A stretch of 64,000 bases of DNA from Cornus controversa. Lineage: Eukaryota; Streptophyta; Magnoliopsida; Cornales; Cornaceae. This document shows, one piece after another, positions 20,855-31,382 of this stretch (the first letter of the stretch is position 1; each line of letters opens with the position of its first letter). Location of the stretch: assembly GCA_026545225.1 (NCBI GenBank), contig CM048849.1, forward strand, positions 29,584,336 to 29,648,335, in the 5' to 3' direction. The notes under the pieces are model-generated. The model searched no databases and was not told the DNA's origin. It saw only the letters and a list, made by a program, of their open reading frames with translations. Both the position numbers and the translations under genes were made by a program.

Positions 20855-23323
20855 TTACCGTCTACGTAGAAACCTGTACTTAATTTCATCCACAACGGCT
20901 ACACAAAAGCATTCGCTCTCATTATTGACAGTGTGGTGAGATGCATCAAATGTATTCAATCTAATAGTCATATTCTCGAAGGAGATGTCCATCACCCCGG
21001 TATGATAATTAATGCAAGCATTAGCCGTAGCCAATAATGGGCAACCTAAAATGATCAAAATATGTCTTGTAAGATCTTGGACAGGTTCGGTGTCAAAGAT
21101 TATGAAGTCCACCGGGAAATAGAATTTGTACACTTTGATTAGAACATCCTCAATTTTTTCATGTGATTGCCTTACCGTACAGTCGGCAAGTTGCAACACA
21201 ATTGTGGTGGGCTTGAGTTTTCCTAACTCTAATTTCTGATAAACCAAGTAAGGAAGTAAGTTAACACTTGCTCCCAAGTCAAGGAGGGCCTTCTCAAATT
21301 CATGGTCACCAATGACACGAGATTTTTGGGGCACCCAAATCCTTGAATTTTGGATGGGTGTTATTTTGGAGAATTGAACTCACTTGCTTAGTTAATTGGA
21401 CTTTCTTTGGAACGTGGTTTCTAGATTTACGTTTTTGAGTGCACAAGTCCTTTAGAAATTTAGCATAGGAGGGAATTTGTTTTATAGCATCTAGGAGAGG
21501 AAGATTGATTTTAACTTGTTTAAAGATTTTGATCATATCTTGCAACTTCTCTCTTTGCTTCCCGAATTGAGAAGGTTCCCTTAATCTTTGAGGAAAGGGA
21601 ATAGGAGGTTCATGTGAAGCTTCTTAAATTGGAATAGATGAGAATTTAGTCTCAATGAACTTTTCCTTTCCTTTATCTTTTGAATTATTAGAGAACTCTT
21701 TTGAATTTAAAGGAAAAACATTTGGATTTAAAAAAATCTTTAGATTCATCGGATGCTCACATTCTTTCTCCCTCATTTTATCAACTTAGTTTTCCAACAC
21801 TTTACCACTCCTTAAAGTAGTAATTGATTGAGCTTGTTCCTTGTTAAACTCAAAAGAGTGAGAAACATCATCAATTACTTATACTCCATTAGGGTTCGCT
21901 ACCGTTTGGCAAGGCAATTTTCCACTCTCTCTGCTATTCATTGCATTAGCTAGCTACCCCAATTGGGACTCTATCTTTGCAAAAGATTTGAGTGGGCATT
22001 GATCTTTTAGATATTACTTTCAATATTGCCTAAAACAGCCAAAACATTTTCCTCAAAACTAGGGTTTTAAGGAGGTGGTTGATTGGGAGTGTAGTAGAAA
22101 CTTGAATTTGGATTTGGTTGATAAGGTCTAGGTTGGAATTGAGATTGACCTTGCTGTCCATGTGGTCCCCGAGGTACTTGATATTGACCTTGGTTCCCAG
22201 ATTGGAATTGGTTTTGATCTCTCCATCCGGGATTATAAGAATTTTGATATGATCCTTAACCCAGCCTAGAATACAGTGCATTTACTTGCTCTTGTGAGAA
22301 TTCTGGGTATTGCCCCGTATGAGGACAATCCTTTATATAATGAGAAGGACTAGAGCAAAAAGAACACACATCATATGTGGGATGAAGAATGGGATGGGGG
22401 GAAGAATAAGAAGAAGAAAAAGAAGACCCGGCTAACATGACTTGATCTAATTTCTTTTCTAAAGCCTCTATCTTCCTATATGTTACTTGCTCTTTACGCA
22501 TTTCAAAGATACTTTCAGTTTGGTTGTTAAGAGGAGCAACTACCTTATTCTTCATTTTATTAGAAGAACGATAAAACAAATTTTCACTCAAGTTCTCAAA
22601 GAGTATCCACACTTCATCGAAACTTTTTAAAACAAATGTACCTCCACAACTAACATCAATCATTTGTTTGTGGGGCTCTCCTAAACAATCATAAAATCCT
22701 TGCACCAATTGCCATTTGAGAATAGCATGGTGTGAACATAACCTCAAAAGGTCCTTCCCAAGTTTCACTAAAAGATTCTCTTTTCTTTTGAGAGAAACCG
22801 ATTATGGCTCTCTGCACATCATTAGTCTTGCCCAAGAGTTAATGGAATTTGGCTCTAAGGAGTTAAACCATTGCTTGACTTTATCCTTAAGCAAGAAAGA
22901 GAAAATATGAAATCTTCAGTTGTCTTCTGTTGGTGCATTCAATTGTAAGGTCGAACACACTTCTAAAAATTCATAAATATGTTTATAAGGATCTTGGTTC
23001 GAAAGCCCATGAAAATAACTAAGAAGATTATTTGTTGAGGATTTGATTTCAAAATTATTCCTCTCCTCATTCTAAAAATGAATACAAGAAGGAGATGCAT
23101 AGGTAGATGGAATATAAATATCTCGAAGAATCTCACCACTCGGTGGGGGTGATAAAACGGGATTTTGTTGAACATTTCGGTCATCATTATTTTCCATGGT
23201 TTCTCTCTTATGTTCTCTAAACAACATAGGGTCCCTAATGACACTACTATGTCGTCTAAGAGTTCTTTCAAGTTCAAGGTCACACGGCAACAAGAATAAT
23301 GACAACGATCTCCTACCTTTCAT
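20855..23323 (-). pseudogene. gag-protease remnant of element D
   Basis: It starts MKGRRSLSLFLLPCDLELERTL at 23323, as in C. The capsid region is broken (22963-23283 in another frame). 22768-22256 contains KWQLVQGFYDCLGEPHKQMID and the CCHC knuckle CSFCSSPSHYIKDC. The 21545-21306 piece is the INLPLLDAIKQIPSYAKFLK linker. The 21334-20855 piece has the protease site ALLDLGASVNLLPYLVY, FIIFDTEP and the ECFCVAVVDE segment, after which homology stops at about 20885. RT would start about 450 bp later but is absent. Confidence 0.85.
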
Positions 23324-23560
23324 ATGAAAGAAACAAAACCTAAACTATATGCCAAAACAAAATTTTAAACTCTAAAGTGCAATAAAGTTGGGTACTTTAC
23401 TCATAAAGGATCCAAGCTTAAGTCTGATGCCTTGTTTAGATAAGTACCTACAATAAAACACTTCTGAAATAAAGAAAAAAATAATTACAATTAAATAATA
23501 TAAAGAATGTGTTAAGTTAAAATTTAAACTAGACTCAATCATTTAATTTAGCGATTAAAT
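23324..23560 (-). other. Element D leader, primer site not recognisable
   Basis: The stretch between the 5' LTR (starting at 23561) and gag. The expected tRNA-Asp site next to the LTR is not visible; the sequence there is ATTTAATCGCTAAATTAAATG on the minus strand. Either it has decayed or another tRNA is used. Confidence 0.5.
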
Positions 23561-24914
23561 TGTTATGTGCGGTTACGCTACTCGCAATTTATAATTTATC
23601 ACTCACAATAAAACGAATCCTTGAAGGATAGCGCTCTAAGTTAAGGGTGTCGATCCCATAGAGACTACATAGGAATAGTTCACTAAAGGTTGACGATTGG
23701 TTCTTGTATAAATCACAACTGGGTGTTGGTTGTTTTCTTACTCTACTTTAAAGTATAAAAGAAAATTAAAATATAAAGTTTGAGAGAAAAGTTAAGGACT
23801 AGGGTTGAGACTTCACCACTAGCCTTGTAATCTGTCACACTTATAATAAATTGGGGAATTCATGCGAATGTGCACTGAATACGCGTTGACAAGTCCCACA
23901 TACAACGACGTCGCCTAGAGAATACACACACCTTAATATACTATAATCTATCTTCGATAAGTGTGATTTGGCTACCTACCTACTTAACTAATTACCTAAG
24001 TGTATTTAAATCACTGTCTATAAGCATAGACTATGCAAATCTAGTTATGCATGTTATAGTGAAAACTAGCCTTAAGCCATCACTTGTAGTCCTTGTGAAA
24101 CTTACAAGTGTTTGAAGATAAATTACAACACATGAACACAAATAAATTGTAAACTTATATTGATATAAGGCTCAAGGTAAGAGACATATACACAAAATAC
24201 ATAAAAATCCTCAATTCATTGAAGTTAGAACATATTTACAAGACTAAGGTTTGTCAAAACCCTAGAGAAGGATTAGTTGATTTTGGTGGGCCGGAAGCAC
24301 TCCACAGACAGAGATGGTCCCATCCTCAAAATGGTCTTCAAGGCCTTACAAAGCCACTTTGAAGCTTTCCCTCTTTAGAGCTTTACTTTCTCTATCTAGA
24401 ATTCTATATATACTCTCTATTACAAGAATTGTGATATATATCTTTATTACATATTTTCTAGTTATATATTTGATTTGAGGCTCAAAATATCACTAAATTT
24501 TCGTTCAAGACTTTATCCAAGCAAAATTGGACAAGTGGCAAGTGAATAAAATATCTACAGAAAAATATCTTCTACAGGATTGGGCAATGCATTGAAGTAA
24601 GGACTTTGATGCATCGAAGCTGTGAGTTCGATGCATCGATCTCTCCTTCTTCCACAAATCTTCAAAACTTTAGCTTTCTGATTCCAGTCTTGACACGCCA
24701 TTCACTATTCTTTGATATGAACTTTCCATGAAGCATGATAAGACATAGGAATGCATTCTTGAACTTATAAAGGAGTCGAATTGCACCGAATTCTGAGTCT
24801 GAACCTGAAATCAACAAAAATATAAAAACTCGTAAAAACTATACAATATGTGCAGCTATGAGATTAAAAGACATAAGTAAATGCGCGAGAATGTCTAACA
24901 TTCAACACTTATCA
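23561..24914 (-). repeat. Element D 5' LTR
   Basis: On the plus strand it starts TGTTATGTGCGG and ends CACTTATCA. A TATATATA box is at 24405-24412 and GATGCATC palindromes at 24585-24640, about 170-230 bp upstream of it in the minus sense. Confidence 0.85.
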
Positions 24915-24919
24915 ATAGT

Positions 24920-26254
24920 AATTTTAATTAAACAATGATTTTTGGGCCAAGTCTTGCCAATATTTCAACTCAAAATAACCCAATTGGACCAAGTCTTGCC
25001 AATATTTCAACTCAAAACAACCCAAGGAAGAGGGCCAAGAGAATTATGACTTCTTAAGGAGATTACAAGCCAAAACCCAATTCTACGCCCCACATAGTTT
25101 TAAGCTCATTTTGGTAAATTGCTCGTATCTCTTATTTTTTACTGTAGAAATAGCCCAATTCAAGCATAGGTTGAATGAAATTCAATTCTGGATCTTTTTG
25201 TATCTCACAAAAATTTCGTGAATTGGACTTTTGAGGCATCAAATGTTGGGTCAAAAGTCAATTGAAAAATCCACCTGATTAGTGCCTGTGAGAAAACCCT
25301 AATTGACTCCTGATGAGGTGGAAACACTGCATATTCTCTTGGCTACTAAAAGTGATGAATTGGGGCTGTATTGAGGACCTTGGGAAGTAGTTTGGAAGAG
25401 CTTTTGGAGTGGTGAATCATTGAAGAACAAGGCCTAGTACTACTTCCATGGAGATGATGTCTTCTACCTCAATTGTTGAAGCATTCTTTTCTACCATGAG
25501 CGGCTATTTCATCCACTAGGGTTTTGATGTAGCCCTAACTAAGCATCAATGGTTTGATTATTCTAATTATTGGGGATCTTTATATTCATGCATAGACTGT
25601 GTAATTTAGGGGATTCTATTATTAAAGAATTGAGTAATAAAGCCTTTATATTCAATTTTAATGATTTCTTATCTCTTCTTAGATATTTAGTTGTTGTGAT
25701 TGAACTTAATCCCTTTTATTTTCTATGATTATGAGATTGATTATTATACAATAGTATTTATTGAATGTATAGTAAAAGTTTTGATGGATTATGCCTGGAG
25801 AAGATGGACTATACTGGACCCTAGAGTAGAGTAGATATGTAGATGGTTCATGTCAATCGAAGATTGTCCATAACTTAGCTTTAATTATATGTTATCCTCT
25901 TGAAGATTGAAAGTGAGTTTGTAGCCACTGATACCACTTATGCATGATATAATTCTCCATAGTTAGTTCAATTGACCATTAATTGTGAAGTTAGTGGTGA
26001 AGTCAATAACCCTAGATTCATCTCATATTTTTTACACTCATTAGTTTCTCTTACTCTTTTTAATTGCTTTATTAGTTAACTTAAAGTAAAAATCGGCAAA
26101 CTATTTCCTTCATTTTAATTAGGATTACTTCTACTTATCCAACACAGTCAAAACACAGTCCCTGTGGATCAACATCCCTTCGATAACCCTATCTGTAGAG
26201 ACTTCGTACTATTGCAAACTATTATATTTTAATTGATACACTTAGCCATGATTA
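24920..26254 (+). repeat. Element B 3' LTR, second part
   Basis: Continues the LTR interrupted at 15859. It matches the A LTR (TTTTGGGCC.., TATTTCAACTCAAAACA) at the left and the B 5' LTR fragment at the right, ending TTAGCCATGATTA. A 47-bp internal duplication, CCAAGTCTTGCCAATATTTC and following, is at about 24951-25020. Confidence 0.85.
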
Positions 26255-26314
26255 GTAACACATCGTTCTATGATTTCCAAATGCTCATTCATGCTATAAT
26301 AATTTCTAGCACAC
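26255..26314 (-). repeat. Element E 3' LTR, left part (between B and C)
   Basis: Sixty bases separating the end of element B from the start of element C. The last five, CACAC (26310-26314), are repeated at 39253-39257, showing that this segment joined 39258 onwards before C inserted. Confidence 0.75.
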
Positions 26315-27711
26315 TGATGTGGTCGGAACTAAATTATATTGTAAGCTTAATTTTGCCCTTTTTATCAAAATATAATTTAACCACTCGCAAGAGCACGAAT
26401 CTTTGTAGATAAGGTTCTATATAGAGGGTATCGATCCCACGAGGACTAGTCGTTAATTGTCATAAAGAAAGATTAATTCTACTTTAATTCTAAAAACAGG
26501 TTTTTGGTTTTGTGTTTAAAACTATTGCGTAAATGAAATGACGATAAAATTAAAGAGTAAAGTTGGGAGAGAGAACTAGGGTTGGTTTCCACCACTAGCC
26601 ATTCAAATGTTCATAAGTGTAGCAAGCATGGGATTCATTAATTAAATGCCTAACAATGTCATTAGGCTTGTGACCTCAATGACATATCAAAAGATCAATG
26701 TGTGTGCTAACCTATCATAATCCATCTTCAACAAGCATAGATCTTCAACCTAACTAACTACCTAATTACTCTACTCTCTACGTAAACACTACATGCATCC
26801 AAACTACCTTGTCTTGGCATGGTCTATACAAACTAGCATCACACATTCATTTAAACACCATTATCTAGCCATCATTTGCACTTCTTGTGGAATATGCAAA
26901 TGTTGTGCATTCAAGTGACAAAACCTACTCTAAGACAAGAATAAATTCCATATCAAATGAATATATATAAGAAATGTATTTGTCTACATAATCACTAGGC
27001 TAAATAATCAACATTTAATTACAAATCCCCAAGAGCTACAAAGATGAACAAGTTTACATGGCTAGGGGTTGAAACCAACACCCTAGTAGAAGAGTTAGTT
27101 GCTCATGGTTGCCTTGCACCCTTCCATTGATGAAGAGAATGAAGCTTCTTGGTCTGGTTCAGCTTTTCTCTTCCTCTCCCGAAGGTCTCTCCTTTTGTCT
27201 TCTGATGTGTATGTTGAGAGATATGAGATATGTGGCTTTTGGTGCTTTTTGTATGCTTTTTGGCTCCTTTGGGCCCACCATATATATATATATATCATTA
27301 TATATATCTCTTGTATCAAGAAGGCCCCCAAAAGTCTTGTTCAAGTCAGACAATCCCCCTAAGTCGTGCAAAAAGGGGGATTTTGTTGCAAGTGGGAGAG
27401 CAGGTGAGCAAGTGGCCAAGTGGGCTCTGCAGCATTTCGATTGATCGAAATTGCCTTTCGATTGATCGAGATTTCGATCAATCGAAATCTCGATTGATCG
27501 AAATCCACATCTCGATTGATCGAGATGCCTTGGCAACATTTTCTGATTTCATCTCTTGACTGCAGAAAGCTTCCAACTTTGCTCCATTTACTCCAATACC
27601 TGCAATACATCAAAAACACAAAAATACCGTAAACATATCTCGGTAAACGCAAAAACAGAACTAACATATGCAATAAAGAGGGTTCAAATGCATAGAATTG
27701 AACACTTATCA
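26315..27711 (-). repeat. Element C 3' LTR
   Basis: On the plus strand it starts TGATGTGGTCGG and ends CACTTATCA. It contains five palindromes of the TTTCGAT-NN-ATCGAAA type (27434-27527) and a TA-rich TATA region (27280-27309) downstream of them in the minus sense. Open frames of 60-126 codons inside it occur on both strands and are not genes. Confidence 0.97.
27434..27527 (-). promoter_or_regulatory. TTTCGAT-NN-ATCGAAA palindromes in element C 3' LTR
   Basis: Five near-palindromes (TTTCGATTGATCGAAA, TTTCGATTGATCGAGA, TTTCGATCAATCGAAA, TCTCGATTGATCGAAA, TCTCGATTGATCGAGA), about 130-250 bp upstream of the TA-rich TATA region in the transcribed sense. The same motif forms the array upstream of ORF3 at 31383-31770. 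Confidence 0.65.
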
Positions 27712-27749
27712 CACCCCCAAACTTACATATTGCTAGTCCCTTAGCAATA
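27712..27749 (-). promoter_or_regulatory. Element C polypurine tract and hairpin
   Basis: On the minus strand AAGTTTGGGGGTG (27724-27712) abuts the LTR start TGATAAGTG. TATTGCTA-AGGGAC-TAGCAATA (27749-27728) forms an 8-bp hairpin directly upstream. Confidence 0.9.
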
Positions 27750-28395
27750 CAATATTACAAAAATGAAGTCAACTATCTTATACAAAAGTTTAATCATGCT
27801 CAGTCATCAACTAGATAAAGGGCGCTCATCCATTCATTTCACAATTGGCAAATGCAACAAGTATTACAGAACTATGTGGTCATTAGCAAAAATGGACTTT
27901 CACAAGCTATAAATGAACGACAGTCCCCACATACTGGCCAGCCCGAACACTATAACAATTCCAACCCCAAAATCCTCTTTGAAAAGTGAACATGCATTCT
28001 AACGCGTGGCTTTTGTCATATTTGGAGAAGAAAACGAAAAAATCTGTTTTTAAGAGAAAAACTCATTGAAAATGCTCAACACGGCTGTTTCATTATCACA
28101 AAACATTCATGATTGCTCATGTGCGGATGACCGTGCAATGCTTAGCTCTTTTTGCTTTCTTGCAAGCCCATGTAGCGGCATTGGGCCAATGACTCCCAAA
28201 CCAATTGGTTTAGGGCATTAGGTGAAGAAGCACCCCTCGGACTTAATAACCGAGCTTACAAGGCAATGAGCGTAAGCAAGCCACCCGCTTATTACTGCTC
28301 AACCTTACACACTTTTACATGAATATTTCCTGCTTTGAGGCATAGAAATCCGGTTTATTTAGTGAGAAGGCTTATTGCATATTTTACTCTTTTTA

Positions 28396-28440
<45 letters not shown>

Positions 28441-28813
28441 CCGGAAGAACTTATTCTTTAAGTTGTCTCAAAAATTCTCCCTCAGACTTATACCCCACAA
28501 TTTAAACTGCATGTGTGCGAATTTGTGCGGTTAAGGACAAATTTAGGGCGAGAACTGTACGTGCTCGAATTTGGACAATAATGTAGACCGTTCTAGCCTA
28601 CTATAAAGCTTGCAAAAGTGCGGGTATTTACAATGTTAAAGTTCTTAACTACCTGCTGCATTTACCTCGGACATTTATTCGAATGATCTTCCTTTAAAAA
28701 GCAAGACATCATAGCAAGCATGCAAAAATATCAAAGAAAAAAAAACTGCTCTACAATGACACTCAATATAATGACTGAACATTGCATGCATATGCAAGTG
28801 GTATAGCATACCG
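27750..28813 (-). other. Element C 3' untranslated region
   Basis: Non-coding; homologous in blocks to D 17176-18330. Contains an uninterrupted T run of about 30 at 28402-28432 (A run in the sense strand). Confidence 0.7.
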
Positions 28814-28850
28814 CACCCCCAAACTTATATGCAACATTGTCCTCAATGTT
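28814..28850 (-). promoter_or_regulatory. Element C internal hairpin plus G-tract
   Basis: On the minus strand AACATTG-AGGA-CAATGTT (28850-28833) is a perfect 7-bp stem with AGGA loop, followed by AAGTTTGGGGGTG (28826-28814), identical to the true PPT 1.1 kb away. Confidence 0.8.
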
Positions 28851-29519
28851 TGGACAAGAAGAACAAGGAAAGAAGTTACCGGGATGGCCGAAGGCGAGAA
28901 AAATGGTATTCCACAGCGGCGGTCATCCTGTAAATAAGAAAAACCTGCACAGAATACCAACTGGATACCACGAGCATTAAAAGGAACAAAAAGTAGATAA
29001 ATAGAACAAAATGAAATAATTACGCACAAACAGTCAATACCAATATCACTGTATATCTAATGGTCTGAACTGGTGTTTCCCAATTGTCTAAGAGGTCTAT
29101 GCGACAAGATATTGACTATCCAGGCGCGCTAACGTATAGCACGCAAAGGGGCTGCCTTTCTTTATTACCGCCATACTGTGTTGAAGCAATCTCAACAGTA
29201 TTGGGAATTAAAACCAGGCGGTAATAAACAGAAATCATCAACTGAATCGCATATAACAATTAGACAAGTGGTACTACATACATAGTCAAAGTATAGAGAA
29301 CAGATAAATTGACGGAAAGCAAAAAGAAAAGAAAGTAAAGATAACACATGTCATAAAAGAAAATATAAATGTATTCCATACAGATGAAAATGCGTTTCCG
29401 TACAAAGTGTACATGTAGGTGGAATACGCAAAAAGAAACTAAACATGGCCAACATGGCCTATCAAAAATAAAGAAAGAAAAATACAGAAAGTAAAGCATA
29501 AAAGGTGAATAAAGTGCAG
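28851..29519 (-). other. Element C post-ORF3 region with long inverted repeat
   Basis: Non-coding. At 29161-29172 and 29217-29228 a perfect 12-bp inverted repeat, TTTATTACCGCC / GGCGGTAATAAA, encloses a second stem (ATACTGTGTTGA / TCAACAGTAT). Together they form a branched or extended hairpin. I see no counterpart in A, B, D or F. Confidence 0.6.
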
Positions 29520-30743
29520 CTACTCGAGGGCGGGTGGTGGTGATGGTGGCTCGGTGGGAGCAGAAGTGGTGGTGGAGGCTCGACCTGCGAACAGGAACTG
29601 CAGGTCCTGTCGGAAGGCTCGAAACTCATCTAAGATCGCTCTCTGGCCCTGCACCAGAGAAGAAATGCCCGTCCGAATACCTGCCAGCTGACTCTGCGTC
29701 ACCTGGACGTGCTCGTCAAAACCCTGCTGGAGCCGCTCTACGTCAGCCGCCAGGCAGGAATAGCCCGTCGCTAAGATATCATGCCGCTCTGCAACGACAT
29801 CCATCTCCTCCTCCTCCATCTCCTCGTCCTCTGACTCAGCCCCTGCTGGCTCTCCCTCATCCGTCTCCACCGGGGCATCCATATCTACATCGTCTGGTGG
29901 ATCACCCTGATGGTCCTGTCGCTCTAAGTGTCGCCTCACCCGATCCCACTGAGTAGATGTGAAGCGGGTGGACGGTGCCAACTGAATGTCAGTCCGACTG
30001 ACCGGTATACTGGCACTGCTGAGAAAAGCAGCGATCAGGAATGGAAAGGGAAGCCGCCAACTCGCTGCTCTCCTCTTCCTCTTGTTAACGAGGCCATCCC
30101 AAACTTTGTGCATCTGCCCCCAGATAAGCGATGGGACAGAAAACCAAGCGCCCGTATGGAAAGCATAGAGGCAACGGAGGAGGTCACCCCTGCGCTCGGC
30201 CACGTGCTGCAACGGACACGCGTTCTTGAGGAGAACGGTGTCCAGGAACCAATATCTGCTCGGGCACATCGACTTGGACGTGCAGTTGTGGTTGGGCGTG
30301 GTAAACGCCCCGCCACACATGTCCATCACTATCGAGAAGAGCGTGGTATCTGCTGGGAGCGCGGCACTATAGAGTGGCTGACCGTCCGGGCCAACCATGT
30401 CCGGCGGCTGCTGGTGAGGAATGCCGAGCATATAAGCAATCCGGCTCGGCGTAATCGTGATCGTGACAGTGGCCACGATAGTCTCGAGTGTGTCTGGCGC
30501 TGTGCAGGAGTAGGTCATATGCTCGTAAAAGACCTGCACTAGGCGCTCGTGTGCTACGTCGGTGGGAGGCACACATAGCCGGTCGAGGCGACGCCTCCTG
30601 AGCTCGGCAACCGTCCACTCGGTGTCGGGACGCCTCTCGAACTCCGCTAAGTCGAAAACCTGCTCCTGGTGGAACTTCCGGGACCGGAAAGCTCGCCCGG
30701 GCACGTCACGAACAGCACCGGCGGCGTTTTTCACTCTCGCCAT
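29520..30743 (-). CDS. ORF3: intact GC-rich plant transposon-domain protein (407 aa)
   Basis: The start is set at ATG 30743-30741 (MARVKNAAG); ten further upstream codons are open but begin at TTG. Residues 20-270 carry the domain shared with the A and D remnants (FDLAEFERRPDTEWTVAELR, HERLVQVFYEHM, TITITPSRIAYMLGIP, NCTSKSMCPSRYWFLDTVLL, LRCLYAFHTGAWFSVPSLIW). I recall this as the 'putative plant transposon protein' family. A basic NKRKRR lies at about 220-225 and could be a nuclear signal. Residues 282-318 are strongly acidic. About 330-385 is a probable coiled coil, and the tail is Ser/Thr/Pro-rich. No signal peptide or membrane segment is apparent, so an envelope role is not supported. 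GC content is far above the rest of the element. The molecular function is unknown. Confidence 0.85.
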   Translation of the reverse strand: MARVKNAAGAVRDVPGRAFRSRKFHQEQVFDLAEFERRPDTEWTVAELRRRRLDRLCVPPTDVAHERLVQVFYEHMTYSCTAPDTLETIVATVTITITPSRIAYMLGIPHQQPPDMVGPDGQPLYSAALPADTTLFSIVMDMCGGAFTTPNHNCTSKSMCPSRYWFLDTVLLKNACPLQHVAERRGDLLRCLYAFHTGAWFSVPSLIWGQMHKVWDGLVNKRKRRAASWRLPFPFLIAAFLSSASIPVSRTDIQLAPSTRFTSTQWDRVRRHLERQDHQGDPPDDVDMDAPVETDEGEPAGAESEDEEMEEEEMDVVAERHDILATGYSCLAADVERLQQGFDEHVQVTQSQLAGIRTGISSLVQGQRAILDEFRAFRQDLQFLFAGRASTTTSAPTEPPSPPPALE

Positions 30744-31380
30744 CGCCTCGGAACAGTCTGCACTGGATTCCAAAAGGTACGTAAATAAAAGATGAATAAG
30801 AAGAAAGTTAAACTACTACTAGACTAAAAGAATAAAAATAAAAATGTAGTCCTAGTCCAAGGTACTGACAAAAATGCAAAAAAAATTGCACTCGAAGAGG
30901 CAATGTGAACGGGTGCAGCCGAAACGAAGGTATCGCGGTTACACACCGTACACTAAGCGTTTAAAACGAAGAAAATGCCAAATCCCACTCCTGCTTGAAT
31001 TCCTACCCCCCGAAACCCACAAAAACTCGATTCAGACATCGCAATCGCAACCATCCACCCCAACATGATCTAACTATGTTTATTCCGCTGTAAAACTATC
31101 AAAAATGGCGAGAGAATAAACAAAAAGTAGCCATGCATCACTTACCTCGTGAGGAAGAAGATGAACGGCTCAACCGAAGAAAACTCCACGCGCAGCCGCG
31201 AAGAGAAGATCGCGCAGATGCTAGCGGCGGATCGGAATGCGTCGGATGGCGGCGGATGATCGGGAATGCTTGGAGAAGGCTTGGATCGCACGGAGGAAGA
31301 GAAGAAGTCGGATGGTCTTTTAAAATGGGAGGGAAGCCCAACGGTTTAAATAGATTTTCGGCTCACGTGCAGGCTCCGCG
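30744..31380 (-). promoter_or_regulatory. ORF3 core promoter, leader and predicted 5'-UTR intron (element C)
   Basis: In the minus sense: CTATTTAAACC (TATA-like, 31353-31343), then about 200 bp of pyrimidine-rich, GC-rich leader. It ends at a strong splice donor TCACGAG|GTAAGTG (donor G at 31145). A T-rich acceptor, TTTTTGTCAG, ends at 30865, giving a 281-bp intron. After it about 120 bp lead to the ORF3 ATG at 30743; a second possible acceptor, CCAGTGCAG, lies closer to the ATG. Read as a plant Pol II promoter plus 5'-UTR intron by eye only. Confidence 0.55.
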
Positions 31381-31382
31381 TG

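Larger units (their letters stand above)
15860..24914 (-). mobile_element. Element D: Athila-like element lacking RT-integrase, nested in B
   Basis: Minus strand, with LTRs at 15860-17137 and 23561-24914 and TSD ATAGT on both sides. Internal order in the sense direction: gag (from 23323), protease (to 20855), palindrome array, ORF3 promoter and intron, ORF3 remnant (20024-18776), hairpin module, PPT. Protease breaks off near 20885, and no RT, RNase H or integrase motif is present. The LTRs differ at roughly one base in ten over the first 330 bp compared by eye, plus a 75-bp indel, so this insertion is older than C or F. Confidence 0.85.
10648..26254 (+). mobile_element. Element B: non-autonomous Athila-like element, split by element D
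   Basis: Plus-strand element: truncated 5' LTR (10648-10945), degenerate tRNA-Asp primer site, gag remnant, protease, palindrome array, 3' region, PPT, and a 3' LTR split in two by element D (15738-15859 and 24920-26254). RT, RNase H, integrase and ORF3 are missing. Protease reads into the segment that precedes RT and then, near 13730, jumps to post-pol non-coding sequence. It is of the same family as A. The right end lies within the 3' LTR of chromovirus E. Confidence 0.8.

Noticed and set aside
26255..26259. GTAAC as target duplication of element B
   Set aside because: The 5' LTR of B is truncated, so the matching left copy cannot exist and the claim cannot be tested.
27095..27712. Several 60-126 codon frames on both strands (repeated at 38634-39259)
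   Set aside because: They lie inside the LTRs of element C, duplicate exactly with them, and show no protein family features.
29534..30542. Long plus-strand open frames (140 and 204 codons) opposite ORF3
   Set aside because: They are antisense shadows of the GC-rich ORF3, have no family resemblance, and the minus-strand frame is supported by homologues in A and D.
30744..30773. Upstream extension of ORF3 by ten codons
   Set aside because: The extension begins at TTG. The ATG at 30743 aligns with the start of the D copy, and a possible splice acceptor lies within the extension.
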